Position numbers and translations under genes: made by a program. Below, in pieces: positions 1-7,138 of a DNA stretch of 9,690 nucleotides. The DNA lies in contig WGFD01000163.1 of assembly GCA_015492395.1 (NCBI GenBank), positions 1-9,690 of the forward strand, read 5' to 3'. Below the pieces are notes generated by a model. That model did not search any database, had not been told where the DNA came from, and worked only from the letters and a program-made list of their open reading frames with translations. Origin of the DNA: Deltaproteobacteria bacterium (GTDB lineage: Bacteria > Desulfobacterota > GWC2-55-46 > S146-70). How positions within the stretch are numbered: position 1 is the first letter of the stretch; each line of letters starts with the position of its first letter.

Positions 1-26
1 CGTACGGTTGCTTCTTGCAGCCACAT
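1..26 (-). CDS. Possible 5' end of a divergent gene, product unknown (runs off the window)
   Basis: On the - strand an ATG at 26-24 opens a frame reading MWLQEATV up to the window edge. What supports it is the ribosome binding site: a full AAGGAGG lies at 42-36 on the - strand, 9 nt before the ATG. That is close to ideal and better than most of the sites in this window. Only eight or so residues are visible, so no family can be named. The start would be divergent from rho. The competing reading is that the same stretch is the terminator of a rightward gene lying left of the window; a + frame ending in TAG at 27-29 would fit that. Low to moderate confidence. Confidence 0.35.
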
Positions 27-27
27 T

Positions 28-83
28 AGAGGTGCCCTCCTTTCTTTTTTGGTCGAAAGAATGATGGCACCTCTTCTGTTTTT
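28..83 (+). terminator. 9-bp inverted repeat with T-rich tail: terminator, or leader hairpin of the divergent gene
   Basis: AGAGGTGCC (28-36) is the exact reverse complement of GGCACCTCT (66-74). Inside the loop TTCTTT (42-47) can pair with AAAGAA (56-61), giving a second stem. On the + strand the hairpin is followed by TTCTGTTTTT (74-83), as in a rho-independent terminator for a gene to the left. The 29-nt apical part is large for a simple terminator. On the - strand the loop holds the AAGGAGG site of the possible divergent gene. In that reading it is a 5' leader structure. The sequence alone does not decide between the two. Confidence 0.45.
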
Positions 84-229
84 ACACAAGTTAAATTACA
101 TTACCAGCCCCTCATTACATCCGAGCGGTGGCCTTCCATCCACTGTTAAAACAGGATATTGGTTTGACATAAAAAAATAAAGATTGACACAATATTTAAA
201 GAATGTTAAAGATATCGTTAAACCCGTCG

Positions 230-243
230 ATTACATATGTAAT
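230..243. promoter_or_regulatory. Perfect 14-bp palindrome, possible operator
   Basis: ATTACATATGTAAT equals its own reverse complement over all 14 positions. It lies about 60 bp upstream of the extended -10 box and 175 bp upstream of the rho start. Size and symmetry suit a dimeric helix-turn-helix regulator. No second copy was noticed in the window, and in AT-rich DNA such a palindrome can occur by chance. Confidence 0.35.
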
Positions 244-279
244 ATCTTGGAGATTTACCATACCTTAAATTAAGATTAA

Positions 280-311
280 CTGACAAGCCCACAAAAAAGT
301 CTTGTTATATT
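280..311 (+). promoter_or_regulatory. Candidate promoter of rho (extended -10)
   Basis: TGT at 303-305 followed by TATATT at 306-311 makes an extended -10 element (TGn plus a 5 of 6 match to TATAAT). An upstream CTGACA at 280-285 matches the -35 consensus at 5 of 6, but its spacing of 20 bp is long; extended -10 promoters depend less on a -35 box. Transcription would begin near 318 and give a leader of about 100 nt before rho. Confidence 0.45.
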
Positions 312-418
312 CGTCCTGATGTTAAAAGCAAATCTGCATCTTGCGTCTTTCTCCATTGGTCGTAAACCAGCCAGGATAGATTTTTGAACATCAATAAACC
401 CAGCGAGGAAAACGGTAT

Positions 419-1681
419 ATGAATCTAAATGAACTAAAAGAAAGGAAGATCAATGAACTTACGGAGCTTGCGAAGCAATACTCCGTAGAGGGGGCGTCGA
501 GTCTAAGAAAACAGGACCTGATATTCGCTCTCTTGCAGGCTCAGAGCCGCCAAAACGGACATATATACGGAGAGGGAGTGCTTGAGATACTGCCTGATGG
601 CTTTGGCTTCTTGAGGGCACCGGACTATAACTACCTCCCCGGACCTGACGACATATACGTCTCCCCTTCACAGATAAGGCGTTTCGGGCTGAGAAAGGGG
701 GATATCGTGTCGGGGCAAATAAGGCCTCCGAAGGAAGGCGAGAGGTACTTCGCCCTTCTGAAGGTGGAGAGTGTAAACTATGAAGAACCTGAGGTGGCCA
801 GAGAGAAGATACTGTTCGACAACCTCACACCCGTCTATCCACGAAGAAAGATCAACCTGGAAAATACGGGTAAAAAGAAGGGCAGTGGTGACCTCTCCAT
901 GAGGACCATGGATCTCTTTACGCCTATAGGTATGGGGCAGAGGGGGCTCATCGTTTCTCCACCAAGGGCCGGAAAGACGGTCCTTCTCCAGAAGATAGCG
1001 AACGCCATCACGACAAACCATCCGGACGTGGTGCTCATAGTCTTACTCATAGACGAACGTCCTGAAGAGGTAACGGATATGCAGAGGTCTGTCAATGGGG
1101 AGGTAATCAGTTCCACCTTTGACGAGCCCGCCCAGAGGCATGTCCAGGTCGCTGAGATGGTGATAGAGAAGGCCAAGAGGCTGGTGGAGCACCAGAAGGA
1201 TGTGGTGATACTCCTGGACTCCATAACCAGGCTCGCTAGGGCATACAACACCGTTGTCCCCCCCAGCGGCAAGGTCTTGTCGGGTGGAGTCGACTCCAAT
1301 GCCCTGCATAAGCCCAAACGATTCTTTGGGGCCGCCAGGGATGTTGAAGAGGGAGGCAGCCTGACTATAATAGCCACCGCTCTTATAGAGACGGGTAGCA
1401 GGATGGACGAAGTCATATTCGAAGAGTTCAAAGGTACGGGCAATATGGAGATAGTCCTCGACAGGAGGCTGGCTGAAAGGAGGATATTCCCTGCCATTGA
1501 TCTGAATAAGTCCGGCACCAGGAAGGAGGAGCTCCTCCTATCGAAGGATGAGCTTAACAGGGTCTGGATCCTGAGAAAGGTCTTGCAGCCGCTAAGCCCG
1601 ATTGAGGGCATGGAGTTCCTCCTGGAAAAGCTCAAGAACACAAAAAACAACAAGGAGTTTCTTGAATCCATGGGCAAATAG
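419..1681 (+). CDS. rho: Transcription termination factor Rho
   Basis: Rho is the hexameric RNA-dependent ATPase that translocates on nascent RNA and releases RNA polymerase. The 420-residue protein has the standard family length and all domains in order. An N-terminal helical Rho_N domain spans roughly 1-45 ([17 protein letters not shown]). The cold-shock-like RNA-binding domain spans roughly 50-125 with [20 protein letters not shown]. The RecA-type ATPase follows from about 165. Walker A is at 179-187 (VSPPRAGKT), the catalytic glutamate region LIDERPEE around 211-217, Walker B DVVILLD at 261-267, and the RNA-contacting loops lie near 288-305 ([20 protein letters not shown]). [10 protein letters not shown] near 364-373 carries the arginine finger. 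There is no long insertion in the N-terminal part. The start has GAGGA 9 nt upstream. It is the first gene of the rightward cluster and is followed by a 95-bp gap. Very secure. Confidence 0.98.
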   Translation: MNLNELKERKINELTELAKQYSVEGASSLRKQDLIFALLQAQSRQNGHIYGEGVLEILPDGFGFLRAPDYNYLPGPDDIYVSPSQIRRFGLRKGDIVSGQIRPPKEGERYFALLKVESVNYEEPEVAREKILFDNLTPVYPRRKINLENTGKKKGSGDLSMRTMDLFTPIGMGQRGLIVSPPRAGKTVLLQKIANAITTNHPDVVLIVLLIDERPEEVTDMQRSVNGEVISSTFDEPAQRHVQVAEMVIEKAKRLVEHQKDVVILLDSITRLARAYNTVVPPSGKVLSGGVDSNALHKPKRFFGAARDVEEGGSLTIIATALIETGSRMDEVIFEEFKGTGNMEIVLDRRLAERRIFPAIDLNKSGTRKEELLLSKDELNRVWILRKVLQPLSPIEGMEFLLEKLKNTKNNKEFLESMGK

Positions 1682-1776
1682 TCCCTTCCTCTGAGCATGT
1701 CCCATATTTCCCCTTGCGTTCTAACAACTTAGTTGCTACTATTTATAGATTAATCTTCACAGGAGGTGCTGAGGTT
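1682..1776 (+). promoter_or_regulatory. rho-rpmE spacer with weak promoter candidate and 10-bp palindrome
   Basis: The 95-bp gap has no obvious terminator. A weak sigma-70-like pair is TTGCGT (1714-1719) and TACTAT (1737-1742), 17 bp apart, with 3 of 6 and 4 of 6 matches. A perfect 10-bp palindrome, AGATTAATCT (1747-1756), ends 4 bp before the strong Shine-Dalgarno AGGAGGT (1761-1767). That Shine-Dalgarno fixes the rpmE start at 1777, 9 nt further on, and argues against any earlier start in the same frame. Confidence 0.35.
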
Positions 1777-1983
1777 ATGAAGGAAGGAATACACCCTGCA
1801 TACGAACCGACGACTATCAAGTGCGTATGCGGGTTTGAGGTGGAGACGAAGGCGACCAAGAGCGATATGAAGGTCGAGCTATGCTCGAATTGCCATCCGT
1901 TTTATACGGGCCAGCAGAAGCTTGTGGATACAGCCGGGAGGGTAGAGAGGTTCAGAAGGAAGTATGGGCAGAAGACGGCCTAA
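1777..1983 (+). CDS. rpmE: 50S ribosomal protein L31, zinc-binding (C+) type
   Basis: This 68-residue protein is bacterial ribosomal protein L31, which sits on the large subunit central protuberance and contacts the small subunit. The family signature is complete: [19 protein letters not shown] at the N-terminus, [12 protein letters not shown] in the middle, and [11 protein letters not shown] at the end. Four cysteines (C16, C18, C36, C39) form the zinc site of the C+ form. Zinc-free C- paralogues lack these, so this is the zinc-replete version. The frame stays open upstream to 1714, but the AGGAGGT at 1761-1767 and the conserved N-terminus select the ATG at 1777. The rho-rpmE pairing is common in bacteria. 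thyX follows after 14 bp. Confidence 0.96.
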   Translation: MKEGIHPAYEPTTIKCVCGFEVETKATKSDMKVELCSNCHPFYTGQQKLVDTAGRVERFRRKYGQKTA

Positions 1984-1997
1984 CCTTAAGAGAATCT

Positions 1998-2684
1998 ATG
2001 AAGGTTACTCTCCTGAACTTTACTCCCGAGCCGGAGAAGACCGTCGCCCTGGCGGCAAAGCTGTGCTATTCCGATAGCAGCATTGGAGCACTAAAGGAGA
2101 AGGTCAGGGGGATTTCCTATGAAAAATTCCTTGGTAAGATACTAGACCTTGGACACCTCTCCGTCCTTGAACATGCAGCCTTCGTATTCGGTATCGAAGG
2201 TCTCTCCCGAGCGGCCTCGCACCAGCTGGTGCGCCACAGGCTGGCATCTTATTCACAGCAGAGTCAGAGATATGTAAGGTTTGAGAGCGAACTGGAGTTC
2301 GTCCTGCCCGAGTCTGTAAGGGAGGCGGGCCTTGGGGATGAGTTCTCAAAGAAGGTGGCCTCCGTCCATGCGTTTTACAAGGAGTTGGTAGATTCGGGCA
2401 TTCCCCAGGAAGATGCCAGGTATATCCTTCCCAATGCGGCCGCGACCAGGATCATCGTAACCATGAATGCGCGGGAACTTCTGCACTTCTTCTCGCTGCG
2501 GTGCTGCGAGAGGGCGCAATGGGAGATAAGGGCGATAGCTACGGAGATGCTTGTTCTGGCCAAGGAGAAGGCCCCCGTAATATTTAAGGGAGCCGGCCCG
2601 GGTTGCGTTTCCGGCCCGTGTCCGGAGGGGGATATGACCTGCGGCAGACCGCAGGAGATAAGGCGGAAGTTCAGGAATATCTGA
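1998..2684 (+). CDS. thyX: Flavin-dependent thymidylate synthase ThyX
   Basis: ThyX makes dTMP from dUMP using methylenetetrahydrofolate as carbon donor and FAD/NADPH as reductant, without producing dihydrofolate. The signature RHRx7S is present at residues 79-89 (RHRLASYSQQS), followed by QRYVRF. The upstream LSVLEHAAFVFGIEGLSRAASHQ block and the downstream LPNAAATRIIVTMNARELLHFFSLRCC block are also typical. The length of 228 residues is usual. The frame is open back to 1881 across the end of rpmE, but the natural ThyX N-terminus (MKVTLLNFTPEPEKTVALAAKLCYS) begins at 1998, 14 bp after rpmE, so that start is chosen. A cysteine-rich tail (CVSGPCPEGDMTC, about 203-215) follows the last helix. 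Presence of ThyX suggests that the genome may lack ThyA, which cannot be checked here. Confidence 0.96.
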   Translation: MKVTLLNFTPEPEKTVALAAKLCYSDSSIGALKEKVRGISYEKFLGKILDLGHLSVLEHAAFVFGIEGLSRAASHQLVRHRLASYSQQSQRYVRFESELEFVLPESVREAGLGDEFSKKVASVHAFYKELVDSGIPQEDARYILPNAAATRIIVTMNARELLHFFSLRCCERAQWEIRAIATEMLVLAKEKAPVIFKGAGPGCVSGPCPEGDMTCGRPQEIRRKFRNI

Positions 2685-2696
2685 CAGTACAGGATA

Positions 2697-3785
2697 ATGT
2701 TCAAACAGTTGGAAGAGATAGAAAATAGGTTCGAGGAGCTTGACGGCCTCTTGAGTGATCCCAAGGTCATCGCGGACCAAGATGCGTTCCAGAGGTATGC
2801 CAAAGAGCACTCCTCTTTAAGTGAAATCGTCGAAAGGTACAGGGCACTCAAAGAGACCGAGGCCGAGATAGAAGAGAACAAGGAGATCCTCGAAGGCAAG
2901 GATGAAGAGCTTAAGGAGTTGGCCAAAGAGGAACTGTCGTTGCTCCAGGAGAAAAAGGGCTCGTTGGAGAAGACCCTGAGGCTTCTTCTGCTGCCGAAGG
3001 ACCCCAATGACGAGAGGAATGTACTACTGGAGATCCGGGCTGGTGCGGGAGGAGAAGAGGCCGCACTCTTTGCCGGTGAACTCTTCAGGATGTACTCCCG
3101 GTTCGCGGAGAACAACAATTGGAAGATGGAGGTAATGAGCATAAACGAGACCGGCCTTCACGGACTGAAGGAGGTCATCGCACTGATCGAGGGAAGGGGC
3201 GCCTACAGCAGGTTGAAGTATGAAAGCGGCGTTCACAGGGTGCAGAGGGTCCCGGAGACCGAGGCGGGCGGGAGGATACATACGTCTACGGCTACGGTGG
3301 CCATCCTGCCGGAGGCGGAGGATGTGGATATAGAGATAAACGACGATGAGCTGAGGATAGATACCTTCAGGGCCGGAGGGCACGGAGGACAGAATGTAAA
3401 CAAGGTCGAGACTGCCGTGAGGATAACCCACCTGCCCACGGGTCTTGTGGTGAGTTGTCAGGATGAAAAGAGCCAGCACAAGAACAGGCAGAAGGCATTA
3501 AAGATATTAAGGTCCAGACTCCTGGATATTAAGCAGCAAGAGCAGCAGAGCAAGATCGCGCAGGACAGGAGGACGCAGGTCGGGACAGGTGACAGGAGCG
3601 AGAAGATAAGGACCTACAACTTCCCCCAAAACCGCGTCACGGATCACCGCATAGGACTCACACTGCACAAGCTGGAAGCGGTCATAAACGGCGACATAGG
3701 GGATATTATAGACAACCTGGTCACCCACTACCAGGCGGAAGTGCTTAAGGGGGCCGGCGAGGCCGGCCATGAAAAGGTTCAGTAG
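2697..3785 (+). CDS. prfA: Peptide chain release factor 1 (RF1)
   Basis: RF1 recognises UAA and UAG stop codons in the ribosomal A site and triggers peptide release. The protein has 362 residues, the usual length. A coiled-coil-rich N-terminal domain covers about 1-100. The PCRF domain begins near 103 with [26 protein letters not shown]. The codon-recognition tripeptide is PET at 186-188 in [18 protein letters not shown], the RF1 context rather than the SPF motif of RF2. The catalytic GGQ is at 230-232 in [19 protein letters not shown]. The start at 2697 lies 12 bp after thyX with only a weak AGGA close to it, so translation may rely on coupling. The gene that most often follows, the GGQ methyltransferase prmC, is absent; murA begins 3 bp after the stop. 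Confidence 0.97.
   Translation: MFKQLEEIENRFEELDGLLSDPKVIADQDAFQRYAKEHSSLSEIVERYRALKETEAEIEENKEILEGKDEELKELAKEELSLLQEKKGSLEKTLRLLLLPKDPNDERNVLLEIRAGAGGEEAALFAGELFRMYSRFAENNNWKMEVMSINETGLHGLKEVIALIEGRGAYSRLKYESGVHRVQRVPETEAGGRIHTSTATVAILPEAEDVDIEINDDELRIDTFRAGGHGGQNVNKVETAVRITHLPTGLVVSCQDEKSQHKNRQKALKILRSRLLDIKQQEQQSKIAQDRRTQVGTGDRSEKIRTYNFPQNRVTDHRIGLTLHKLEAVINGDIGDIIDNLVTHYQAEVLKGAGEAGHEKVQ
3752..3768 (+). repeat. GC-rich hairpin at the prfA/murA junction
   Basis: GGCCGGC (3752-3758) and GCCGGCC (3762-3768) are exact inverted repeats around a GAG loop. The RNA hairpin would be very stable. It lies inside the last codons of prfA (the GAGEAGH part of the tail). It ends 4 nt before the weak AAAGG (3773-3777) that precedes the murA ATG at 3789. 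It could affect murA translation or protect the mRNA. There is no T-run, so it is not a terminator. Confidence 0.5.
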
Positions 3786-3788
3786 TAT

Positions 3789-5063
3789 ATGGACAGGATA
3801 ATAATCAGAGGCGGTAACCGCCTGATCGGTGAGGTCACGATAAGCGGTGCGAAGAACGCGGCCCTTCCCATGATGGCCGCCACACTCCTCACAGAGGGCT
3901 GCAGCACCTTCCGCAACATACCTGAGCTGAGGGATATCGTGACATTCAAGACCTTAATAGAGCACCTCGGCGGCAAGGTGGAACAGGAAGGCCATACCCT
4001 CCGGATAGAGTCGGGAACCGTCAAGATGCCGGAGGCGCCCTATGAGCTGGTCAAGACCATGAGGGCTTCCATACTGGTACTGGGTCCGCTGGTGGCGCGC
4101 ATGAAGAGGGCCAGGGTATCGCTTCCCGGGGGGTGTGCGATAGGTGCCCGGCCCATCAATCTCCACCTTATGGGGCTGGAGCGTATGGGCGCGAAGGTAA
4201 GGATAGAACACGGTTATGTAGACATGACCGCCGGGAGGCTAAAGGGGGCGGATATATGTTTCGACACTCCGACGGTGACCGGGACGGAGAACCTCATGAT
4301 GGCGGCCGCCCTTGCGGAGGGAGTGACTGTGCTGGAAAATGCCGCCAAGGAGCCGGAGGTCGTTGAACTGGCGATGGTGCTCAACAAGATGGGGGCCCGA
4401 ATAGATGGTATGGGTACGGATACGATAAGGATAGACGGTGTCGAAGAGCTGAGACCTATAGTCCACACCGTCATGCCCGACAGGATAGAGGCCGGGACCT
4501 TCATGATAGCCTCGGCTATGACCAGAGGCAACCTTCTGATCAGGAACTGCCCTCTGGAGGACCTCGATGCCCTGGTCGTCAAGCTTAAGGAGGCGGGGGT
4601 GGAGGTTACTCCTGAAGGAGACGGAGTCCGTGTCGTGGGGAGTGGGCAGATCAGAAGCGTGGACATAAAGACATCGCCGTACCCTGGATTCCCGACGGAT
4701 CTGCAGGCGCAGATGGCCGCTATGATGTCCATGGCGAACGGCCTGACCGTGATAACGGAGACGGTCTTTGAAAACAGATTTATGCATGTGAGTGAATTGA
4801 GGAGGATGGGGGCAAAGATCAAGATAGACGGGAGGACTGCTATAATAAAGGGTAACGGACGCCTGAGCGGGGCGCCTGTGATGGCAACGGACTTGAGGGC
4901 CAGCGCCTCTCTGGTCCTGGCCGGTCTGGCGGCGGACGGGAAGACGGAGGTGTCCAGGGTCTACCACCTCGACCGGGGATACGAGAGGATAGAAAAGAAG
5001 CTGGCGGCGGTGGGCGCGGATATCAAGAGGGTCAAGGATGCGCCCAAGGCCCGCCAGGTATGA
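3789..5063 (+). CDS. murA: UDP-N-acetylglucosamine 1-carboxyvinyltransferase MurA
   Basis: MurA transfers enolpyruvate from PEP to UDP-GlcNAc, the first committed step of peptidoglycan synthesis in the cytoplasm. The 424-residue length is typical. The conserved lysine-asparagine pair K22-N23 lies in [16 protein letters not shown]. The active-site loop cysteine is C116 in [16 protein letters not shown], so this is the fosfomycin-sensitive cysteine type rather than the aspartate variant. The catalytic aspartate D304 lies in [14 protein letters not shown], and [15 protein letters not shown] (368-382) and [13 protein letters not shown] (393-405) close the second domain. The gene starts 3 bp after prfA and ends 7 bp before hisG, so co-transcription is likely. 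Very secure. Confidence 0.97.
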   Translation: MDRIIIRGGNRLIGEVTISGAKNAALPMMAATLLTEGCSTFRNIPELRDIVTFKTLIEHLGGKVEQEGHTLRIESGTVKMPEAPYELVKTMRASILVLGPLVARMKRARVSLPGGCAIGARPINLHLMGLERMGAKVRIEHGYVDMTAGRLKGADICFDTPTVTGTENLMMAAALAEGVTVLENAAKEPEVVELAMVLNKMGARIDGMGTDTIRIDGVEELRPIVHTVMPDRIEAGTFMIASAMTRGNLLIRNCPLEDLDALVVKLKEAGVEVTPEGDGVRVVGSGQIRSVDIKTSPYPGFPTDLQAQMAAMMSMANGLTVITETVFENRFMHVSELRRMGAKIKIDGRTAIIKGNGRLSGAPVMATDLRASASLVLAGLAADGKTEVSRVYHLDRGYERIEKKLAAVGADIKRVKDAPKARQV

Positions 5064-5070
5064 GAGAGTG

Positions 5071-5763
5071 ATGGTATATACTGCGGGAAAGAGGGATAAG
5101 AGCCATAACTACCTGACCATAGCGTTGCCCAAGGGGCGCGTGCTGGAGGAGACCGTGGGGCTGCTGCAAGAGATAGATATAGACTGCTCAGAGGCATTGG
5201 GAAGGAGCAGAAGACTTATCTTTGAAGACAGCTCCAAGGCGCTCAGATTTATGGTGATAAGATCACAGGATGTCCCTACCTTTGTGGAGTACGGTGCCGC
5301 CGATATCGGAGTGGCCGGCAAGGACGTCCTTCTGGAGCAGGACAGGGACCTCTATGAGCCGCTCGATCTCGGTATAGGGACCTGCAGGATGGTGGTGGCC
5401 GAACCCAGGGAACTGGAGGAAAGGGACAATCCCGTTCACTGGACACGCATACGCGTTGCAACGAAGTATCCTAACACAACTATAAACTACTTCCAGGAAA
5501 AGGGTATACAGGTGGAGATAATAAAGCTCTATGGGTCGATAGAGATCGCGCCCCTCCTGGGACTCTCCGAGAGGATAGTCGACCTGGTTGCGACGGGGGA
5601 GACGCTTCGCAAGAACGGCCTCATCGAGGTCGAGGAGATAATGGTTATAACATCCAAACTCATCTGCAACAGGGCCTCCCTTAAGACGAAGCCTGAGAGG
5701 ATCAAAGAGGTTATAGAAGGACTTAGGAAGTCGGTTAAATCCGGGAGGAGGGGATCCTCTTAA
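5071..5763 (+). CDS. hisG: ATP phosphoribosyltransferase catalytic subunit, short form HisG(S)
   Basis: HisG joins ATP and PRPP to give phosphoribosyl-ATP, the first step of histidine synthesis. The N-terminal LTIALPKGRVLEE (15-27) and the PRPP-binding loop DLVATGETLRKNGL (171-184) are clear. The product has 230 residues and stops soon after the catalytic domain. It lacks the C-terminal ACT-like regulatory domain of the long form (about 290 residues). By family knowledge the short form needs the HisRS-like subunit HisZ, which is not in this window. The ATG at 5071 follows the murA stop by 7 bp. An ATG at 5038 in the same frame would overlap the end of murA and add an unconserved extension, so 5071 is preferred. 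hisD follows after 6 bp. Confidence 0.95.
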   Translation: MVYTAGKRDKSHNYLTIALPKGRVLEETVGLLQEIDIDCSEALGRSRRLIFEDSSKALRFMVIRSQDVPTFVEYGAADIGVAGKDVLLEQDRDLYEPLDLGIGTCRMVVAEPRELEERDNPVHWTRIRVATKYPNTTINYFQEKGIQVEIIKLYGSIEIAPLLGLSERIVDLVATGETLRKNGLIEVEEIMVITSKLICNRASLKTKPERIKEVIEGLRKSVKSGRRGSS

Positions 5764-5769
5764 AGTACC

Positions 5770-7059
5770 ATGCGTATTCTGAAGACGACGGACAGGGGTT
5801 TCAGAAAGACCATCGATGTAGTCACCATGAGGGGTATGGCGGATATCTCCGGTGTAGAAGCGACATGCAGGATGGTGCTGGAGGAGGTGAGGAGACGCGG
5901 TGACAGGGCGTTATTGGAGTATACCGGCCGGTTCGACGCTGTACACCTCAGGAGCGCGAAGGCGCTCGTCGTGGAAGAGAGAGAGATGGAAAAGGCCGTG
6001 AAGGCCGTACCGGCGGCTGACCTAAGGGTGCTGAAGCGCGCCGCGGCGCGGATAACCAGGTTCCATAAAAGGGAGCTAACGAAGTCCTGGTCCATAAAGG
6101 AGAAGGACGGAACCGTCCTGGGGCAGAGGGTCCTGCCTCTTCAGAGGGTTGGGATCTATGTGCCGGGCGGGAAGGCATCATACCCGTCGTCGGTTCTTAT
6201 GAATGCGATCCCCCCCAAGGTAGCCGGCGTCGGGGAGGTGTACATGGCGACACCGCCGGCGAAGGGTGGTATAAACCCTCACATCCTGGCGGCCGCGCGT
6301 ATCGCCGGTGTGACCAGGATATTCCGTGTGGGAGGGGCCCAGGCGGTGGCCGGCCTGGCCTACGGGACTAAGACGATACCGGCGGTGGACAAGATAGTGG
6401 GCCCGGGCAATATCTTTGTGGCCACGGCAAAGAGGCTCGTGTTCGGCATTGTAGATATAGATATGATCGCTGGACCGAGCGAGGTGCTGATACTCAACGA
6501 TGGCAGCGGATCGCCCGACTGGATAGCCGCGGACCTCCTCGCTCAGGCGGAGCATGACGAACTGGCGTCCGGCATCCTGATTACCACCTCCCGGACGATG
6601 GCGGAGGCGGTGAGCAAAGAGGTGGAGGTCCAGTTGGCCGGGCTGAAGAGAGAGGCCGTAGCCAGAAAGTCCATAGAGCGTTACGGGATCATAATCATAG
6701 CCGGCGGTCTCGATGAGGCGGCTGAACTGGCAAACACGATAGCCCCGGAGCATCTGGAGATAGTTACAAGAAGGCCAGCAACCATTGTCGGGAAGATCAG
6801 AAATGCAGGCGCCATCTTCGTGGGGGAGTACACGCCGGAGGCCCTGGGTGACTACATGGCCGGGCCTAACCACACCCTGCCCACCGGTGGGACTGCGAGA
6901 TTCTCCTCCCCGCTCGGTGTCAACGACTTTCTGAAGAGGTCCAGTCTCATCTCCTTCTCCAGAAGGGGCCTGGAGAAGCTCGGCCGGGACGTCAAACGGT
7001 TCGCGGAGATGGAGGGGCTTGAGGCGCACGGCAGGAGTGTTTCCCTAAGGAAGGTCTGA
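5770..7059 (+). CDS. hisD: Histidinol dehydrogenase
   Basis: HisD performs the last two oxidations of histidine synthesis, L-histidinol to L-histidine with NAD+, as a zinc enzyme. The 429-residue protein has the usual length. Landmarks are [12 protein letters not shown] (211-222), [15 protein letters not shown] (230-244), [11 protein letters not shown] (257-267), APEHLEI (325-331) and [19 protein letters not shown] (360-378). By alignment to the family, the zinc ligands are Q259, H262, D361 and H420, and the catalytic pair is E327-H328; all are present. The start at 5770 gives the common N-terminus [12 protein letters not shown] purine-rich GGAGGAGGGGA lies at 5744-5754, rather far upstream, so initiation may be coupled to hisG. 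The gene ends a tight run; the next gene is 261 bp away. Confidence 0.97.
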   Translation: MRILKTTDRGFRKTIDVVTMRGMADISGVEATCRMVLEEVRRRGDRALLEYTGRFDAVHLRSAKALVVEEREMEKAVKAVPAADLRVLKRAAARITRFHKRELTKSWSIKEKDGTVLGQRVLPLQRVGIYVPGGKASYPSSVLMNAIPPKVAGVGEVYMATPPAKGGINPHILAAARIAGVTRIFRVGGAQAVAGLAYGTKTIPAVDKIVGPGNIFVATAKRLVFGIVDIDMIAGPSEVLILNDGSGSPDWIAADLLAQAEHDELASGILITTSRTMAEAVSKEVEVQLAGLKREAVARKSIERYGIIIIAGGLDEAAELANTIAPEHLEIVTRRPATIVGKIRNAGAIFVGEYTPEALGDYMAGPNHTLPTGGTARFSSPLGVNDFLKRSSLISFSRRGLEKLGRDVKRFAEMEGLEAHGRSVSLRKV

Positions 7060-7102
7060 TCTGTTCAGAGGCTCCCCAGGACCGGCACAAGACCATTCCG
7101 GA

Positions 7103-7132
7103 TTGACAGCCTGCCCGTAAAACCGCTATTAT
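7103..7132 (+). promoter_or_regulatory. Near-consensus sigma-70 promoter inside the his cluster
   Basis: TTGACA (7103-7108, 6 of 6) is followed after 18 bp by TATTAT (7127-7132, 5 of 6 to TATAAT). It is the best promoter match seen in the window, and it lies in the only long non-coding gap between functional genes. Transcription would start near 7139 and read a leader of about 180 nt into hisB. hisB-hisH are thus probably a separate transcription unit from murA-hisG-hisD, although read-through from upstream is possible. Confidence 0.7.
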
Positions 7133-7138
7133 ACTTCC

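Larger units (their letters stand above)
84..418 (+). promoter_or_regulatory. AT-rich non-coding control region upstream of rho
   Basis: No convincing gene lies here. The stretch is visibly richer in A and T than the coding part of the window. It contains two TTGACA boxes on the + strand (164-169 and 184-189), four copies of GTTAAA (145-150, 205-210, 217-222, 321-326), a 14-bp palindrome (230-243), and an extended -10 box (303-311). The two TTGACA boxes have only poor -10 partners (for example CACAAT at 188-193, 18 bp from the first box). The rho gene is often controlled through its own leader in other bacteria; a long AT-rich leader fits this but does not prove it. The rho ribosome binding site is GAGGA at 405-409, 9 nt before the ATG. 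Confidence 0.5.

Noticed and set aside
1..180. + strand frame open from base 1 to a TAA at 178-180
   Set aside because: It crosses the inverted repeat and AT-rich promoter-like DNA, has no recognisable motif, and has no start context. It is most likely chance.
835..1698. 287-residue open frame on the - strand
   Set aside because: It lies wholly opposite rho, is Ser/Leu-rich as expected for the complement of an AGG/GAG-rich gene, and has no family features.
2375..3142. 255-residue open frame on the - strand
   Set aside because: Shadow of thyX and prfA; low-complexity Ser/Leu composition and no motif.
4214..4967. Two overlapping open frames of 202 and 242 residues on the - strand
   Set aside because: Both lie opposite murA, which is fully supported by its active-site motifs.
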